A stretch of DNA of 64,000 nt. It comes from Enterobacter hormaechei subsp. xiangfangensis. GTDB taxonomy: Bacteria; Pseudomonadota; Gammaproteobacteria; Enterobacterales; Enterobacteriaceae. The stretch's first letter is position 1, and each line of letters opens with the position of its first letter. The position numbers and the translations under genes were made by a program. The DNA is taken from assembly GCF_001729785.1 (NCBI RefSeq), contig NZ_CP017183.1, positions 2,604,001 through 2,668,000 of the forward strand, in the 5' to 3' direction. The notes beneath the pieces are model-generated. The model did not search any database and was not told the origin of the DNA. It was given only the letters and a program-made list of their open reading frames with translations. This document shows, one piece after another, positions 52,607-62,499 of this stretch.

Positions 52607-54069
52607 AATCGACTCCCGATTATCGAAATATCCTCATCCTTCTGTTGCTCTATGCAATCAATCGCCTGATTAATCCCGTGGCGGTCCAGCGCACTTCCGG
52701 TTCCACCGGGAAGGTCATGGGGTATTCCGGCAGCATTAGGGCTCAGCGCAGAGATTTCCTCTTTGAGGATCCACGAAGGGACATGCCCTTTCATCGTTTT
52801 CAGATCTTCCCAGGGGTTAACTTCCTGAATCTTCGTCAGCAGTTCACCTTCAACCCGATACGCCTGGATATTATCCGTACTGCCTAATATCTTACCGCCG
52901 TATTTTTCTACGGTTCCGGCATTGAGGCCGGCGGCGTTAAACGTCCACCCCGCTTTCCCGCTGCCCATAGAGGTTGCAGAGGCGAGACCACCGCCAAGGG
53001 AATGACCGGCAATATCAATATTCTGGCCTGACCTTGCCAGCTCCTTACCGATACTCACGGCCTTTTTATAATAATCTGAAGCCATACCCATGCCCTGTGA
53101 GAAGTTATTCGACCAGTCAGCCCCGTTTACCACCGGCGCCAGTTCCCCTTTGGTCAGTAGAGAGGAGACATTCTCAGACAGAGAGGCGAAGCCAGGCTCG
53201 CGCGATCCCCTGAATACCAGCGTGGGGTTCATATCTGCACCAAACACTTCCGGCTTCGGTTGATAGACGCGCGCCAGAAAATTGGGGGACGTATCATCGT
53301 CAAAGAGCATGGATTTGTTCAGCCCGAACTTTCCTAACAGCGCATCGTCATTACTGATATCCGTCCATCCCTCCGGCACGCCCGGTGTGGTTTCCAGCGG
53401 GTTCACGGTCTTATAAATATTTTCCGCAAGCTTCGCTTTTTCCACCGCGATATTATTCGCCGCCAGACGTTTCGCGGCGATCTGGGCATCCGGATAAAGG
53501 CTATTGCTCCCCTTCGCGATCAGATCTTTACGCGCCTGCCAGCGTTCTGCTTTGGTCATCTTCTGAAGCTGCCCGGCATAGGTTTTACCGTCCTTGCCCG
53601 GAGTAGGTTCATCCGGCACCTGTGCCGTTTTAGATTTCACCACCTGTTTTGGCAGTACCGTTGGCGCAGGGCGAGATCCGTACGCTCTCACCATAGTTTC
53701 GTAGCGGTCAACAATCGTACTCACCGGATACCAGCCCAGGCCGACCAGCGAGGCAGCCTGGAGTTGCCCTTTGGCGTTGATATAAAAAATTTCCGTTACT
53801 GATGACCAGTCACGAAAACTTTCGTCAATGGCAACCACTCTGCCCATCTCTAAATCCTGCGCGATCAGCGTACGGGTATCGCGCCCGGACTGATAAGGAT
53901 TCGCACCGGTGATCGTGCGCAGCAGATCGTAGCGCGTGAAGAGTGAGCGCAGCGAATGGTCGGGAACCGACATAATCCACTGTCCGGCAACGGACGGGCG
54001 GATTATTTTCGCAAACAGCGCTGGCGAGACGTTCTCGTGGAACAGATAGACAAACTTGATGTTATACAT
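52603..54069 (-). CDS. tle: T6SS lipase/phospholipase effector (Tle)
   Basis: 488 residues. The nucleophile elbow GHSLGGG lies near residue 365 (IDIAGHSLGGGLASATSMGS) within an alpha/beta-hydrolase domain (about 265-470). Likely acid and histidine partners lie downstream but cannot be fixed by eye. The N-terminal half (about 1-150, VDRYETMVRAYGSRPAP) is a family-specific region, followed by a lysine-rich linker. No signal peptide, as expected for a T6SS cargo. Expected to hydrolyse membrane phospholipids of neighbours from the periplasm. It lies after the kinase gene and overlaps its immunity gene. Confidence 0.88.
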   Translation of the reverse strand: MYNIKFVYLFHENVSPALFAKIIRPSVAGQWIMSVPDHSLRSLFTRYDLLRTITGANPYQSGRDTRTLIAQDLEMGRVVAIDESFRDWSSVTEIFYINAKGQLQAASLVGLGWYPVSTIVDRYETMVRAYGSRPAPTVLPKQVVKSKTAQVPDEPTPGKDGKTYAGQLQKMTKAERWQARKDLIAKGSNSLYPDAQIAAKRLAANNIAVEKAKLAENIYKTVNPLETTPGVPEGWTDISNDDALLGKFGLNKSMLFDDDTSPNFLARVYQPKPEVFGADMNPTLVFRGSREPGFASLSENVSSLLTKGELAPVVNGADWSNNFSQGMGMASDYYKKAVSIGKELARSGQNIDIAGHSLGGGLASATSMGSGKAGWTFNAAGLNAGTVEKYGGKILGSTDNIQAYRVEGELLTKIQEVNPWEDLKTMKGHVPSWILKEEISALSPNAAGIPHDLPGGTGSALDRHGINQAIDCIEQQKDEDISIIGSRL

Positions 54070-54094
54070 TCGCTCCGTCCTGTTACCCGCAGGC

Positions 54095-55528
54095 TTACGG
54101 ATTCACCAGCCAGGTGCCTGGCTTCGCAATATCCAGCGTCTGGGTACGCGTTCTTCCATTGCCTTCCAGTTCAATGCGGGTCTCGCCCGCAGGCAATTTC
54201 AGCGATGCGTAACCGTTATTCCCCGGACGCAGCGCTTTAGACTCGCCGTTCACCTTCAGCGTCTCGCCATCAAGCATGCGGATGTAGACCAGCGCGACCG
54301 GGCTGGCGTCGACAGGCGGCGCACTCTGCTGCGCCGTAGCAGGTGGCGCTACCGGCTCGCTCACGTCTGCCGTTGCCGGTCTGGTTTCCGATTGGGATGA
54401 GGTCTCAGCCGGAGGGCTCACGGCAGGGGTTTGCGCCGTCTGCTCTGGCGTTTCCTGACTGCCGCCGCCGAACAGCATCGCACCGGCAACCACCCCAACC
54501 AGCACGCCCGCGGCCACCAGCCCCGGAAGCTTGTAACGTCGCCAGTCCAGCGCGGAAGCAGATGCCTCCTCTTCCACCGGCACCAGCATCGTGCCGGTCT
54601 TCTTCGCGGTCAGCACCTCGTCGATACCGGCGACGGGCATCTCGATCAGCGCCGCAAACTCCTCAATGGATTGCGGACGGTCTTCCATATGCAGCGCCAG
54701 CGCCTTGTCGATGGCCTGAAGCAGCGGAATGGAATAACCCTGCGGCATCAGCTCCACCAGTGGTTTGCAGGTGTCCTGAATCGAACGCACCACGCTGACC
54801 GGCGGCGGAGAGCCGACGATGAGGGTGCGCAATACGGCGCCGAGCGCGTAGATATCCGTCCACGGCCCCTGCTCGCTTTCATTGTCGTCGGTATACTGCT
54901 CGATAGGCGCGAAGCCCGGACGCAGCATGGTTTCCGTCTCATCCGAGAGATTACCGATGGTGCGGCGCGCCGATCCGAAATCGAGCAGCACCGGCAGGCC
55001 GTTATCCTGAATCTGAATGTTATCCAGCGAGATGTCGCGGTGTAGATAACCCTCGTCGTGGATCGTTTTGATGGCGCCGAAGAGCATTGGCAGCATGCGG
55101 CGGATCCACGCCTCGTTAATCAGCTCCGGTTTCTCTTCGCGCAGACGCGACAGCGTGGTACCGCTGTAAAACAGCGTCCCCATATAGGCCGTGTCGTTTT
55201 GCACCCAGAAACGCAGTACGTGCAGCAGGTTCGGGTGGTTAAAGCGCGCCAGCAGGCGGGCTTCCTGGATGAAGCTGTTCAGACCGGCAGAAAACGCTTT
55301 GCCGAAGCGCTCGCTGCGCAGCACCAGCGTCATATCCTCGCCGCGCACGGCGAGGGAGGAAGGCATAAATTCTTTGATAGCGATAGTGCGTTCGAGCTGG
55401 TGATCCCAGGCGCGATAGACGATGCCGAATCCGCCGCCGCCAATCACCTCTTTTATCTCAAACTCATTGAAACGGTACCCGACCGGGAGCGCGTTTGGGA
55501 CAGTCCGATTGTTATCATTATCCGTCAT
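54095..55528 (-). CDS. ppkA: T6SS-associated Hanks-type Ser/Thr protein kinase
   Basis: 477 residues. The kinase domain (about 18-290) has the glycine loop GGGGFGIVYRA, catalytic Lys52 in IAIKEF, HRDISLDN and the DFG motif (LLDFGSARR). A membrane segment follows (about 330-350, LPGLVAAGVLVGVVAGAMLF), then a Pro/Thr-rich linker and a PEGA-type periplasmic domain (about 410-475). It would activate the T6SS by phosphorylation, for example through an Fha protein encoded elsewhere, and be reversed by the PP2C phosphatase at the window edge. Confidence 0.92.
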   Translation of the reverse strand: MTDNDNNRTVPNALPVGYRFNEFEIKEVIGGGGFGIVYRAWDHQLERTIAIKEFMPSSLAVRGEDMTLVLRSERFGKAFSAGLNSFIQEARLLARFNHPNLLHVLRFWVQNDTAYMGTLFYSGTTLSRLREEKPELINEAWIRRMLPMLFGAIKTIHDEGYLHRDISLDNIQIQDNGLPVLLDFGSARRTIGNLSDETETMLRPGFAPIEQYTDDNESEQGPWTDIYALGAVLRTLIVGSPPPVSVVRSIQDTCKPLVELMPQGYSIPLLQAIDKALALHMEDRPQSIEEFAALIEMPVAGIDEVLTAKKTGTMLVPVEEEASASALDWRRYKLPGLVAAGVLVGVVAGAMLFGGGSQETPEQTAQTPAVSPPAETSSQSETRPATADVSEPVAPPATAQQSAPPVDASPVALVYIRMLDGETLKVNGESKALRPGNNGYASLKLPAGETRIELEGNGRTRTQTLDIAKPGTWLVNP

Positions 55529-55552
55529 CTTTTACAGTTCTCTTGATGATTA

Positions 55553-58168
55553 TTACGCGGCAAACTGACAGTGGAACTCGCCCTGCTCGCAGGTGACATG
55601 CAGACGTCGGTACTGCTGGTCGCTGCGGCTGGCGGTAAGTAAAATCTGGCTCATCTGAGGCAGCAACGTATTGGTCAGAATCGCATCCACCATACGCCCG
55701 CCCGACTCAACCTCGGTACAGCGCTGAACAATCTGTTCGACCACGCTGTCGTCAAATTCAGAAATAATGTTGTGATTCTCTTCCAGACGACGCTGAATGC
55801 GCCTGAGCTGAAGACGCACAATCTGCCCCAGCATCTCGTCGCTCAGCGGGTAATACGGCACCACCAGCAGGCGGCCCAGCAGCGCAGGCGGGAACACCTC
55901 CAGCAGCGGCTGGCGCAGGGCGCCGCTTAACGCGTCAGGCTCCGGCATCAGTTCCGGGTCGGCACACATGGCTGCGATCAGGTCGGTGCCGACGTTAGAG
56001 GTCAGAATAATAATGGTGTTACGGAAATCAATATGGCGCCCCTCGCCGTCCTCCATCCAGCCCTTGTCGAAGACCTGGAAGAAGATCTCGTGCACGTCCG
56101 GGTGCGCTTTTTCAATTTCATCCAGCAGCACCACGCTGTAGGGACGGCGGCGCACGGCCTCGGTTAAGACGCCGCCTTCACCATAGCCCACATAGCCCGG
56201 AGGCGCACCTTTTAACGTCGAAACGGTGTGCGCTTCCTGGAACTCGCTCATGTTGATGGTAATGACGTTCTGCTCGCCGCCGTAAAGCGACTCTGCCAGC
56301 GCCAGCGCGGTTTCGGTTTTACCCACGCCGGATGGCCCGCAGAGCATGAATACGCCGACCGGTTTGTTCGGATCGTCAAGCTTCGCCCGCGAGGTTTTTA
56401 CCCGACGGGCAATCAGATCCAGACCGTGACGCTGACCAATAACCCGCTGGTTCAGCGTGTCGGCCAGGTTCAGCACCGCGTCAATCTCATTTTTCACCAT
56501 CCGGCCCAGCGGGATCCCGGTCCAGTCTGAGACTACCGCAGCCACCACGTTCTCATCCACCGCGGCAAACAGCAGCGGTTCGTCACCCTGTAAGATCTTC
56601 AGCGCCTGCTGCTGTTCTGCCAGCTGGCCGTGCAGCTCGGCCGTATCCTCATCTACCGCCGCAAACAGCGCGGCACGCAGACGGATAATCTCCTGCACCA
56701 GGCTGCGCTCTTCTTCCCAGCGTCGGGCCAGGGCTTCGCGTTTTGTCTCATACGCGTCGCGTTCGGCGCGTAATGCCGTGACGCGCTCGGCATCACCGGC
56801 CGCCACGCGCGCTTCGCGTTCTGCGATCTCAATTTCCACGTCAAGCGCAGCAAGGTGACGCAGACAGTCTTCCAGCTGAGCAGGCGGCGCGCTCTGGCTG
56901 ACGGCCACGCGCGCGCAGGCGGTATCCAGCAGCGCCACCGCTTTATCCGGTAGCTGACGCGCAGGGATATAGCGATGCGACAGTTTCACCGCCGCGCTGA
57001 CCGCTTCGTCGAGGAGTAAAACCTGATGATGGGTTTCCAGCGGCGACACGGTGCTGCGCAGCATCAGTACGGCTTTCGCTTCATCCGGCTCGTGAACCTG
57101 TACGGTCTGGAAGCGGCGGGTCAGCGCAGGATCTTTCTCAATGTATTTTTTGTATTCCGCCCAGGTGGTCGCGCCGATGGTGCGCAGCTGGCCTCGCGCC
57201 AGGGCAGGCTTGAGCAGGTTAGCGGCATCGCCGGTGCCCTGCTGACCGCCAGCGCCAATCAGGGTGTGGATCTCATCGATAAACAGAATAATTGGCGTGG
57301 CGCTGGACTGCACCTCGTTAATCAGCGCCTGGAGGCGCGCCTCAAATTCCCCTTTCATGCCCGCTCCGGCCTGAAGCATGCCGATATCCAGCAGCCACAG
57401 CTGAACGTTTTGCAGCGGCTCCGGCACGTCGCCGTCGGCGATACGCAGCGCCAGCCCTTCCACCACTGCGGTTTTCCCGACGCCGGCTTCCCCGGTCAGC
57501 AGGGGGTTGTTCTGGCGACGACGCATCAGGATATCGACCATCTGGCGGATCTCTTCATCGCGCCCCACCACCGGGTCAATCTTGCCTTCCCGGGCGCGCG
57601 CCGTCAGATCCTGACCATACTGCGCCAGCGTGCCCTGCGCAGCCGGTACTGCCCCGGCAGGCGCGTCCGCAGCGGCGGCGGCCTGCTGGCTCTCTTTGCT
57701 GCTGGCGCAAATGGCGTCGAACTGCTCGACCAGCACCTCAACGTTAAGACGGGTGAACTGCGCCGAAATACTTTTCAGCACGTTAGCCAGATTCCACGTT
57801 TTCAGTATGCCGATCAGCAAATGGCCGCCGCGGATGCGGCTGACGCCAAACTTCAGCGAGCCGTAGACCCAGGCGCGCTCGACGGCGCTGTCGATATGCT
57901 CGGAAAGATCAGACACGGAACTCGCGCCACGCGGCAGGGCATCCAGCGCCGCCACGATATCGCGCGTCAGCTGCTGTTCATCAAGGGCGAAGTGACGGAT
58001 GACCTGTTGCAGATCGCCATCCTGCTGCTGCATCAGCTGATGCAGCCAGTGCACCAGCTCAACGTACGGGTTGCCGCGCAGCTTACAGAAGGCAGTCGCG
58101 CTTTCCAGAGAGGTAAATAACAGCGTATCCAGTTTGCCGAAAAGCACGGCACGGCTAATTTCTGACAT
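55553..58168 (-). CDS. clpV: T6SS sheath-disassembly AAA+ ATPase ClpV
   Basis: 871 residues from the ATG at 58168 ([20 protein letters not shown]), chosen for its GGAAACTAAC leader; the frame is open much further but overlaps tssG. The N-domain (1-160) binds TssC. AAA1 has Walker [16 protein letters not shown] and Walker [17 protein letters not shown]. The coiled middle domain is at about 390-510. AAA2 has [16 protein letters not shown] and [18 protein letters not shown]. It recycles contracted TssB/TssC sheath in the cytoplasm. It starts 38 bases after tssG. Confidence 0.97.
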   Translation of the reverse strand: MSEISRAVLFGKLDTLLFTSLESATAFCKLRGNPYVELVHWLHQLMQQQDGDLQQVIRHFALDEQQLTRDIVAALDALPRGASSVSDLSEHIDSAVERAWVYGSLKFGVSRIRGGHLLIGILKTWNLANVLKSISAQFTRLNVEVLVEQFDAICASSKESQQAAAAADAPAGAVPAAQGTLAQYGQDLTARAREGKIDPVVGRDEEIRQMVDILMRRRQNNPLLTGEAGVGKTAVVEGLALRIADGDVPEPLQNVQLWLLDIGMLQAGAGMKGEFEARLQALINEVQSSATPIILFIDEIHTLIGAGGQQGTGDAANLLKPALARGQLRTIGATTWAEYKKYIEKDPALTRRFQTVQVHEPDEAKAVLMLRSTVSPLETHHQVLLLDEAVSAAVKLSHRYIPARQLPDKAVALLDTACARVAVSQSAPPAQLEDCLRHLAALDVEIEIAEREARVAAGDAERVTALRAERDAYETKREALARRWEEERSLVQEIIRLRAALFAAVDEDTAELHGQLAEQQQALKILQGDEPLLFAAVDENVVAAVVSDWTGIPLGRMVKNEIDAVLNLADTLNQRVIGQRHGLDLIARRVKTSRAKLDDPNKPVGVFMLCGPSGVGKTETALALAESLYGGEQNVITINMSEFQEAHTVSTLKGAPPGYVGYGEGGVLTEAVRRRPYSVVLLDEIEKAHPDVHEIFFQVFDKGWMEDGEGRHIDFRNTIIILTSNVGTDLIAAMCADPELMPEPDALSGALRQPLLEVFPPALLGRLLVVPYYPLSDEMLGQIVRLQLRRIQRRLEENHNIISEFDDSVVEQIVQRCTEVESGGRMVDAILTNTLLPQMSQILLTASRSDQQYRRLHVTCEQGEFHCQFAA

Positions 58169-58206
58169 GTTAGTTTCCATTAACAATGATTCGGTATACG
58201 GAAGGA

Positions 58207-59250
58207 TTATCGCTCTGCGCGATACACCAGATCGCCACGCGGAACAGGGTGAGGCTGAAGGCCGAGCCAGGTGTTGTACCCTAATCGCCCGGCGCTGCCG
58301 AGCGTGGCGCCCTGCACCGCATCGGCGCGCAGGATCACCCGTGTTTCCCATTCAAATTCCACCCCGGCGTACTGTCGCACCCAGTCGCGCAGCTCGGTGA
58401 CCCATCCTTCGCCCGGCAGAAAACGGTTGTAGTCGTCTGCGCTCAACGGGCCAATCTCGAGCCGGAATTTATGCTGCACGTCGCGTACCGCAATGCCGAG
58501 AAAAGCGGACTCTCCCATGCGCGGCAGGCGACGCCCCTCACCCAGCTGTGCCTGCTCCCTCGTTGAGAGCGGCATCCACTGCGGGACGTTGGCCACCAGC
58601 CTGACCGGCACGTTGAAATAGTTGCGCAGGATTTTCTCCAGCCCTTCCGGGTCCCGCCCGTGGCGGGTCAGGTGCCCGGCGTGAGTAAAGCGGGCATGCG
58701 CGCTCAGGCTGCCTTTCGACATCTGGGCAGGCTGCCCCATGCCAATCAGCGATGCCAGATACCCTTCGAAGCGCCTGTTGTCGTCGCGATCCAGTGAAAC
58801 GGCAGGCTGCGCGTCCGCCCAGGCGCGGTAGAACAGCAGCGTCAGGCGGTGGTGAAAGAGGTCGGCAAACGCGCTGAGGCTGTGATCCTGATGATGATGA
58901 ATACGCTCGCGGGCATACTCAGTCATGTGCACCGGCAGTGGGCCGTTAGGACCAAACAGGCCGAAGCTCAGAATGGAAACCTCATGCAGTCCGTTCTCTT
59001 CCCGCTGCCGGACCTCAGCAACCGTTGAGGGCGCAAAGCCCATTGAAGGCTGCTGACCAATACGCAGCGGCTCAAATTTAGGCAGCGGCGCGCGTCCCAG
59101 CGGGTAACGCTCGCCGCCCTGGGCATCAATTCGTCTTAACAGCTGGAACAGATCGTAGCGCCACGGCGTCTCGCGCACTCCGTGCCAGAACGCATCGGGC
59201 AGCGGCGTCAGGCGATGCACGCGCAGCGTTGCAGGGGCAACTTCACTCAT
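58207..59250 (-). CDS. tssG: T6SS baseplate subunit TssG
   Basis: 347 residues, TssG/ImpH family, with the typical PWRYDLFQLLRRID start and GPNGPLPVHMTEYARERI motif. Forms the baseplate wedge with TssF, TssE and TssK. Its ATG overlaps the tssF stop by four bases. Confidence 0.97.
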   Translation of the reverse strand: MSEVAPATLRVHRLTPLPDAFWHGVRETPWRYDLFQLLRRIDAQGGERYPLGRAPLPKFEPLRIGQQPSMGFAPSTVAEVRQREENGLHEVSILSFGLFGPNGPLPVHMTEYARERIHHHQDHSLSAFADLFHHRLTLLFYRAWADAQPAVSLDRDDNRRFEGYLASLIGMGQPAQMSKGSLSAHARFTHAGHLTRHGRDPEGLEKILRNYFNVPVRLVANVPQWMPLSTREQAQLGEGRRLPRMGESAFLGIAVRDVQHKFRLEIGPLSADDYNRFLPGEGWVTELRDWVRQYAGVEFEWETRVILRADAVQGATLGSAGRLGYNTWLGLQPHPVPRGDLVYRAER

Positions 59251-61121
59251 ACCAGCGCCCTTTTACCCATACGCGGCGCCCAGTAGCCGATTTCGCCGCG
59301 CTGCTGGCTCTTGAGCGTGAACTCCGTAAAGCTGTTGATGGAGACCAGGCGGGCAAAAAGGCGCTCCAGCACGCTGCCGAAAAGCCACGGGCTGGCGCCG
59401 GAAAAGGCGCGTTCGTCCACCGTCAGGGTGATGCCGATCCCGCGGGCGAACACCACCGGGCCGGGTTCCGGCACGCGGCGGTGCACCGGCTCCAGCACGC
59501 AGTGACGAACGCCATCCACCTGACGGGCAACCGGCGTCTCGGCGAGGTTGGCGTACAGCCCTAACAGCTGACGCAGCGCGGCAGCGCCCTCTTCGTTTTC
59601 GCTGTCCATCAGGCTAAGGTAGTTCATTTGCAGCTGGCTGATGAGCCGCCAGGTGCTGAACCCTTCGGCCAGTGCCGGACGCGGCGGCGTCGGGCCTTTA
59701 CGCAGGGTTAACGCCTTCACCGGCATGGAGTCGGCCATAATAAACTGCCCAAGCTCCTGCTGGAGCATCAGCGGCAGGTCACGGCTGGTGCACAGCACCT
59801 CGGCGGAGATATAGCGCAGGTTTTCCTGCCACGGCGCGTGCTGCGCATCCACCAGCGAGACGAAGACCTCCGAGCCGATATAGCCCGTGCGGGTGCCATA
59901 GCGCAGCGCGTGTTCGGAGAGAACGCGCTGCTCACGACGCAGGGAAAAATAGGCGCCGTAGTTGCCCGCGTCCCCGCTCCAGGTACTCCAGAACGGACGA
60001 AACGTCTGGTCGTCCCGCTGACCATCCGCGCTGGCATAGATTTTTTTCACGGCATAAATTTCATAATCCAGCGGGCGGATGTTATCCACCACCAGATGGT
60101 ATTCATGCTGGCTTTCGCTCAGCTTCTGCCGGGCCGCCACTTTCGGGAACAGGTTGATCACCGGCGTGCAGTGCAGCGCCAGGTGGCTGGCATCCACCAC
60201 GCGCTCCAGCTGATCGTCGCTCTTGTCGAGCAGAATGAAGATATCAAACGCTTTTTCGTCTTCGCAGCGCTGGATCAACTTGCCCAGCCCGCTCAGGCTG
60301 ATGAAACGAAAACGCGCCGGGAACGCGAAGTACTCCTGCAACAGGCGATAGCCGTCAAAGTTACGCAGATCGTCCGGGAGCAGGGCCTGGTCCGCATCAA
60401 AGCCTTCCTGACGCAGGGCGTCAGACGACAGCAGCTGGCGCTGGGGCTGCTTGCTGACCGTCTGGCAGACGATGCCCGCGTGGTGCTCCATCACCAGCTC
60501 CAGCAGCTTCAGCGCCTCGATGTCCGGGCCGCTTAAGAAGAACTCCAGGCGGTCAAAATCCAGGTGCCCGAGATGCTGCGGGCCATCGCAGGCAATGCGG
60601 ACCCGTAAGGCGCTGCTGATCCCCCGCTGACTCAGGCCGAGCTGGGCCAGCGGCAGATCGGCGGGAACGCCGCCCAGCTCGATCCGCTCAATTTTTAACG
60701 GCAGCAGGTTCACCTCGTGCGCCGTGGTATAGCTGCACGTAACGCCGGTTTTTTTCAGCGCCAGGCTGTCCATCATGGTGCCGCGCGGCACAATAAAGCC
60801 TTTGCTCAGGTCGCCCCGGCTGCTGTCGGGCTGAATTTCAGCGATCGCCATCGACGGCGTAGGCGCCAGATAATTTGGCGCAATCATCTCCAGCATACGC
60901 TGTGAAAAGCGCGGGAATTCGGCGTCCATTTTCATCTGCACGCGGGAGGTCAGGAAGGCGAAACCTTCCATCAGGCGCTCAATGTACGGGTCCGCCACTT
61001 CGATGCCGCGCATGCCGAGCCGCCCCGCCACTTTCGGGTAGCGTTCGGCGAACTCCGCGCCCATCTCGCGCAGATAGGCCAGTTCACGGTTGTAATATTC
61101 GAGCAGTTTGCTTTCCATCAT
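59247..61121 (-). CDS. tssF: T6SS baseplate subunit TssF
   Basis: 624 residues, TssF/ImpG family, beginning MMESKLLEYYNRELAYLREM; the second ATG is an equally good start. Standard features (AEFAERYPKVAGRL, and MKMDAEFPRFSQRMLEMIAP) are present and the length is normal. The frame starts at the last base of the tssE stop and overlaps tssG, so tssE, tssF and tssG are translated as a coupled set. Confidence 0.97.
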   Translation of the reverse strand: MMESKLLEYYNRELAYLREMGAEFAERYPKVAGRLGMRGIEVADPYIERLMEGFAFLTSRVQMKMDAEFPRFSQRMLEMIAPNYLAPTPSMAIAEIQPDSSRGDLSKGFIVPRGTMMDSLALKKTGVTCSYTTAHEVNLLPLKIERIELGGVPADLPLAQLGLSQRGISSALRVRIACDGPQHLGHLDFDRLEFFLSGPDIEALKLLELVMEHHAGIVCQTVSKQPQRQLLSSDALRQEGFDADQALLPDDLRNFDGYRLLQEYFAFPARFRFISLSGLGKLIQRCEDEKAFDIFILLDKSDDQLERVVDASHLALHCTPVINLFPKVAARQKLSESQHEYHLVVDNIRPLDYEIYAVKKIYASADGQRDDQTFRPFWSTWSGDAGNYGAYFSLRREQRVLSEHALRYGTRTGYIGSEVFVSLVDAQHAPWQENLRYISAEVLCTSRDLPLMLQQELGQFIMADSMPVKALTLRKGPTPPRPALAEGFSTWRLISQLQMNYLSLMDSENEEGAAALRQLLGLYANLAETPVARQVDGVRHCVLEPVHRRVPEPGPVVFARGIGITLTVDERAFSGASPWLFGSVLERLFARLVSINSFTEFTLKSQQRGEIGYWAPRMGKRALV

Positions 61122-61685
61122 TACCCCGCATCTTTCAGTTCAAAATGGCCGTTTTCCAGATCGACGTCGGTGCGAAAGAGAAACTCCAGCGGATACGGCA
61201 CGCACCACAGGCGGCCTTTGATTTCGATAGACAGAACGTTGTGCAGATCTAACGAGGAGGTATCGGACACGCAGCGAACCTGAAGCCCCTGGGGCAGGAT
61301 CCGCGGTTCAAAGTTAATAATCGCTTCGGTGAGCTTGCGCTGAATGTCGTGCCATTCGATATCAGACATTCTTTTCCCCGCCAGCGGCGCGACGCCGAAG
61401 TTAACGACGGAACGGCTCACCTGCGTCAGCCCGCTCAGATCGCTGGAGGCATCGTGGTTGATGGTATTAAACAACCACTGTAAATCCCGCAGGACGTTAC
61501 GACGCAGCGCGGCGTGGGTAATCAGATTGCTGTTGGCGGACTCGCGTTTTTTTTTCCGGATCGTTATCCGTCAGGCGATCCAGCAGTGAGGGCTGCATTT
61601 TGTCGCGCGCCCCCACTTTCTCCTGCCTGCTGCGGGCCTGCCAGCCGCTGCGCAGCAGATCGCCTTCGCCAGCGGTATTACTCAT
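61121..61685 (-). CDS. tssE: T6SS baseplate subunit TssE, split by a frameshift at an A9 run
   Basis: The product should be a gp25-like baseplate wedge protein of about 187 residues. The N-terminal part (MSNTAGEGDLLRSGWQARSR to LLDRLTDNDPEKK) is in one frame from ATG 61685. The rest (ESANSNLITHAALRRNVLRD through to the C-terminus) is in another. The frames meet at nine As (61547-61555); with eight As the gene would be continuous. Between the upstream stop and a TTG at 61474 the downstream frame has no ATG or GTG, so a normal TssE cannot start there. It is a mutation, a read error, or a case for transcriptional slippage. It overlaps the SciE gene by eight bases. Confidence 0.85.
61547..61555 (-). 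other. A9 homopolymer at the tssE frame break
   Basis: Minus strand reads CCGG, nine As, CGCG. Runs of nine or more As are efficient sites for RNA polymerase slippage in enterobacteria. Confidence 0.8.
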
Positions 61686-62490
61686 CCGCACCATCCGAGG
61701 TAAATGTCACCAGCCTCAGGGTAAGCAGCGGGCTTTCGCTTTGCTCGCTCAGCCAGGCTTTCTGTCCCATGCCTTCATACAGGGCGCCGTCATCGTCCAG
61801 CGGGAGCCACTCGGTGGTGCGCCCCAGTCTAACGCTATCGGAAGCGCCGTCAGCAAACGGATAACGCGCCGGGATCTGACACACCTGCTCGGTGCCGTCC
61901 GTGAGGCGGACCAGCGCATGACGCCACACCAGATCGGTCACGCTGGCCGGAGCCTGAAAACGGATCGCATCGATGGCGCAGAACGGCACCCAGAAATAGC
62001 GGCCATTGACCAGGGTTTCACACACCGGCCCCAGACGGGCATCGCCGTCCATCAGCCATTCAAAGGTGTGGCTCTCTTCATTCTCCAGCGTGACCTGCCC
62101 GCGGCTTGCCGGGGCCTGTTCGAGTGCCGCCAGGCGCAGCGTTTGCGCTTGCCCGGCGCGTTCGGTCAGCGCCTGGGCTAACGTCGACAGCCACGGCCAC
62201 TGCGCCTCGGGCATTGCCGGTCGCGCCTCTCCCGCGAACACGCGCGCCCGCTGCTGTTCACCCTGAATGGCCTGCTCCAGCAGCGTTACGGTTGGTTTTG
62301 CCTGCGGCTTCAGCGCCAGCCAGCTCTTCAGCTGGGTCAGGGCGCGCGCCCAGTTGCCGCTGAGGATCAGAAACTGCACAAACGCGGCGCGCAGATCGGC
62401 ATCCGCCGGACGAGCTTTGATTTCGGCTTCCAGGCGAAGCAGCGCGTCGCTAATCGACTCACCCGCCAGACGTTGATAAAGCGTATTCAT
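61678..62490 (-). CDS. tagJ: T6SS accessory protein of the ImpE/SciE (TagJ) family
   Basis: 270 residues. A TPR-like N-terminal half (about 1-110, MNTLYQRLAGESISDALLRL and RAAFVQFLILSGNWARALTQ) is followed by the ImpE domain (about 130-265, FEWLMDGDARLGPVCETLVN). TagJ proteins bind the sheath protein TssB and ClpV and tune sheath recycling. Adjacent to tssE, as in other clusters with this gene. Confidence 0.88.
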   Translation of the reverse strand: MNTLYQRLAGESISDALLRLEAEIKARPADADLRAAFVQFLILSGNWARALTQLKSWLALKPQAKPTVTLLEQAIQGEQQRARVFAGEARPAMPEAQWPWLSTLAQALTERAGQAQTLRLAALEQAPASRGQVTLENEESHTFEWLMDGDARLGPVCETLVNGRYFWVPFCAIDAIRFQAPASVTDLVWRHALVRLTDGTEQVCQIPARYPFADGASDSVRLGRTTEWLPLDDDGALYEGMGQKAWLSEQSESPLLTLRLVTFTSDGADE

Positions 62491-62499
62491 AGCCCCCCC

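Noticed and set aside
61121..61474. tssE as a normal 117-codon gene starting at TTG 61474
   Set aside because: It would lack the conserved N-terminal third; coding similarity continues upstream in frame to the A9 run and then in the other frame.
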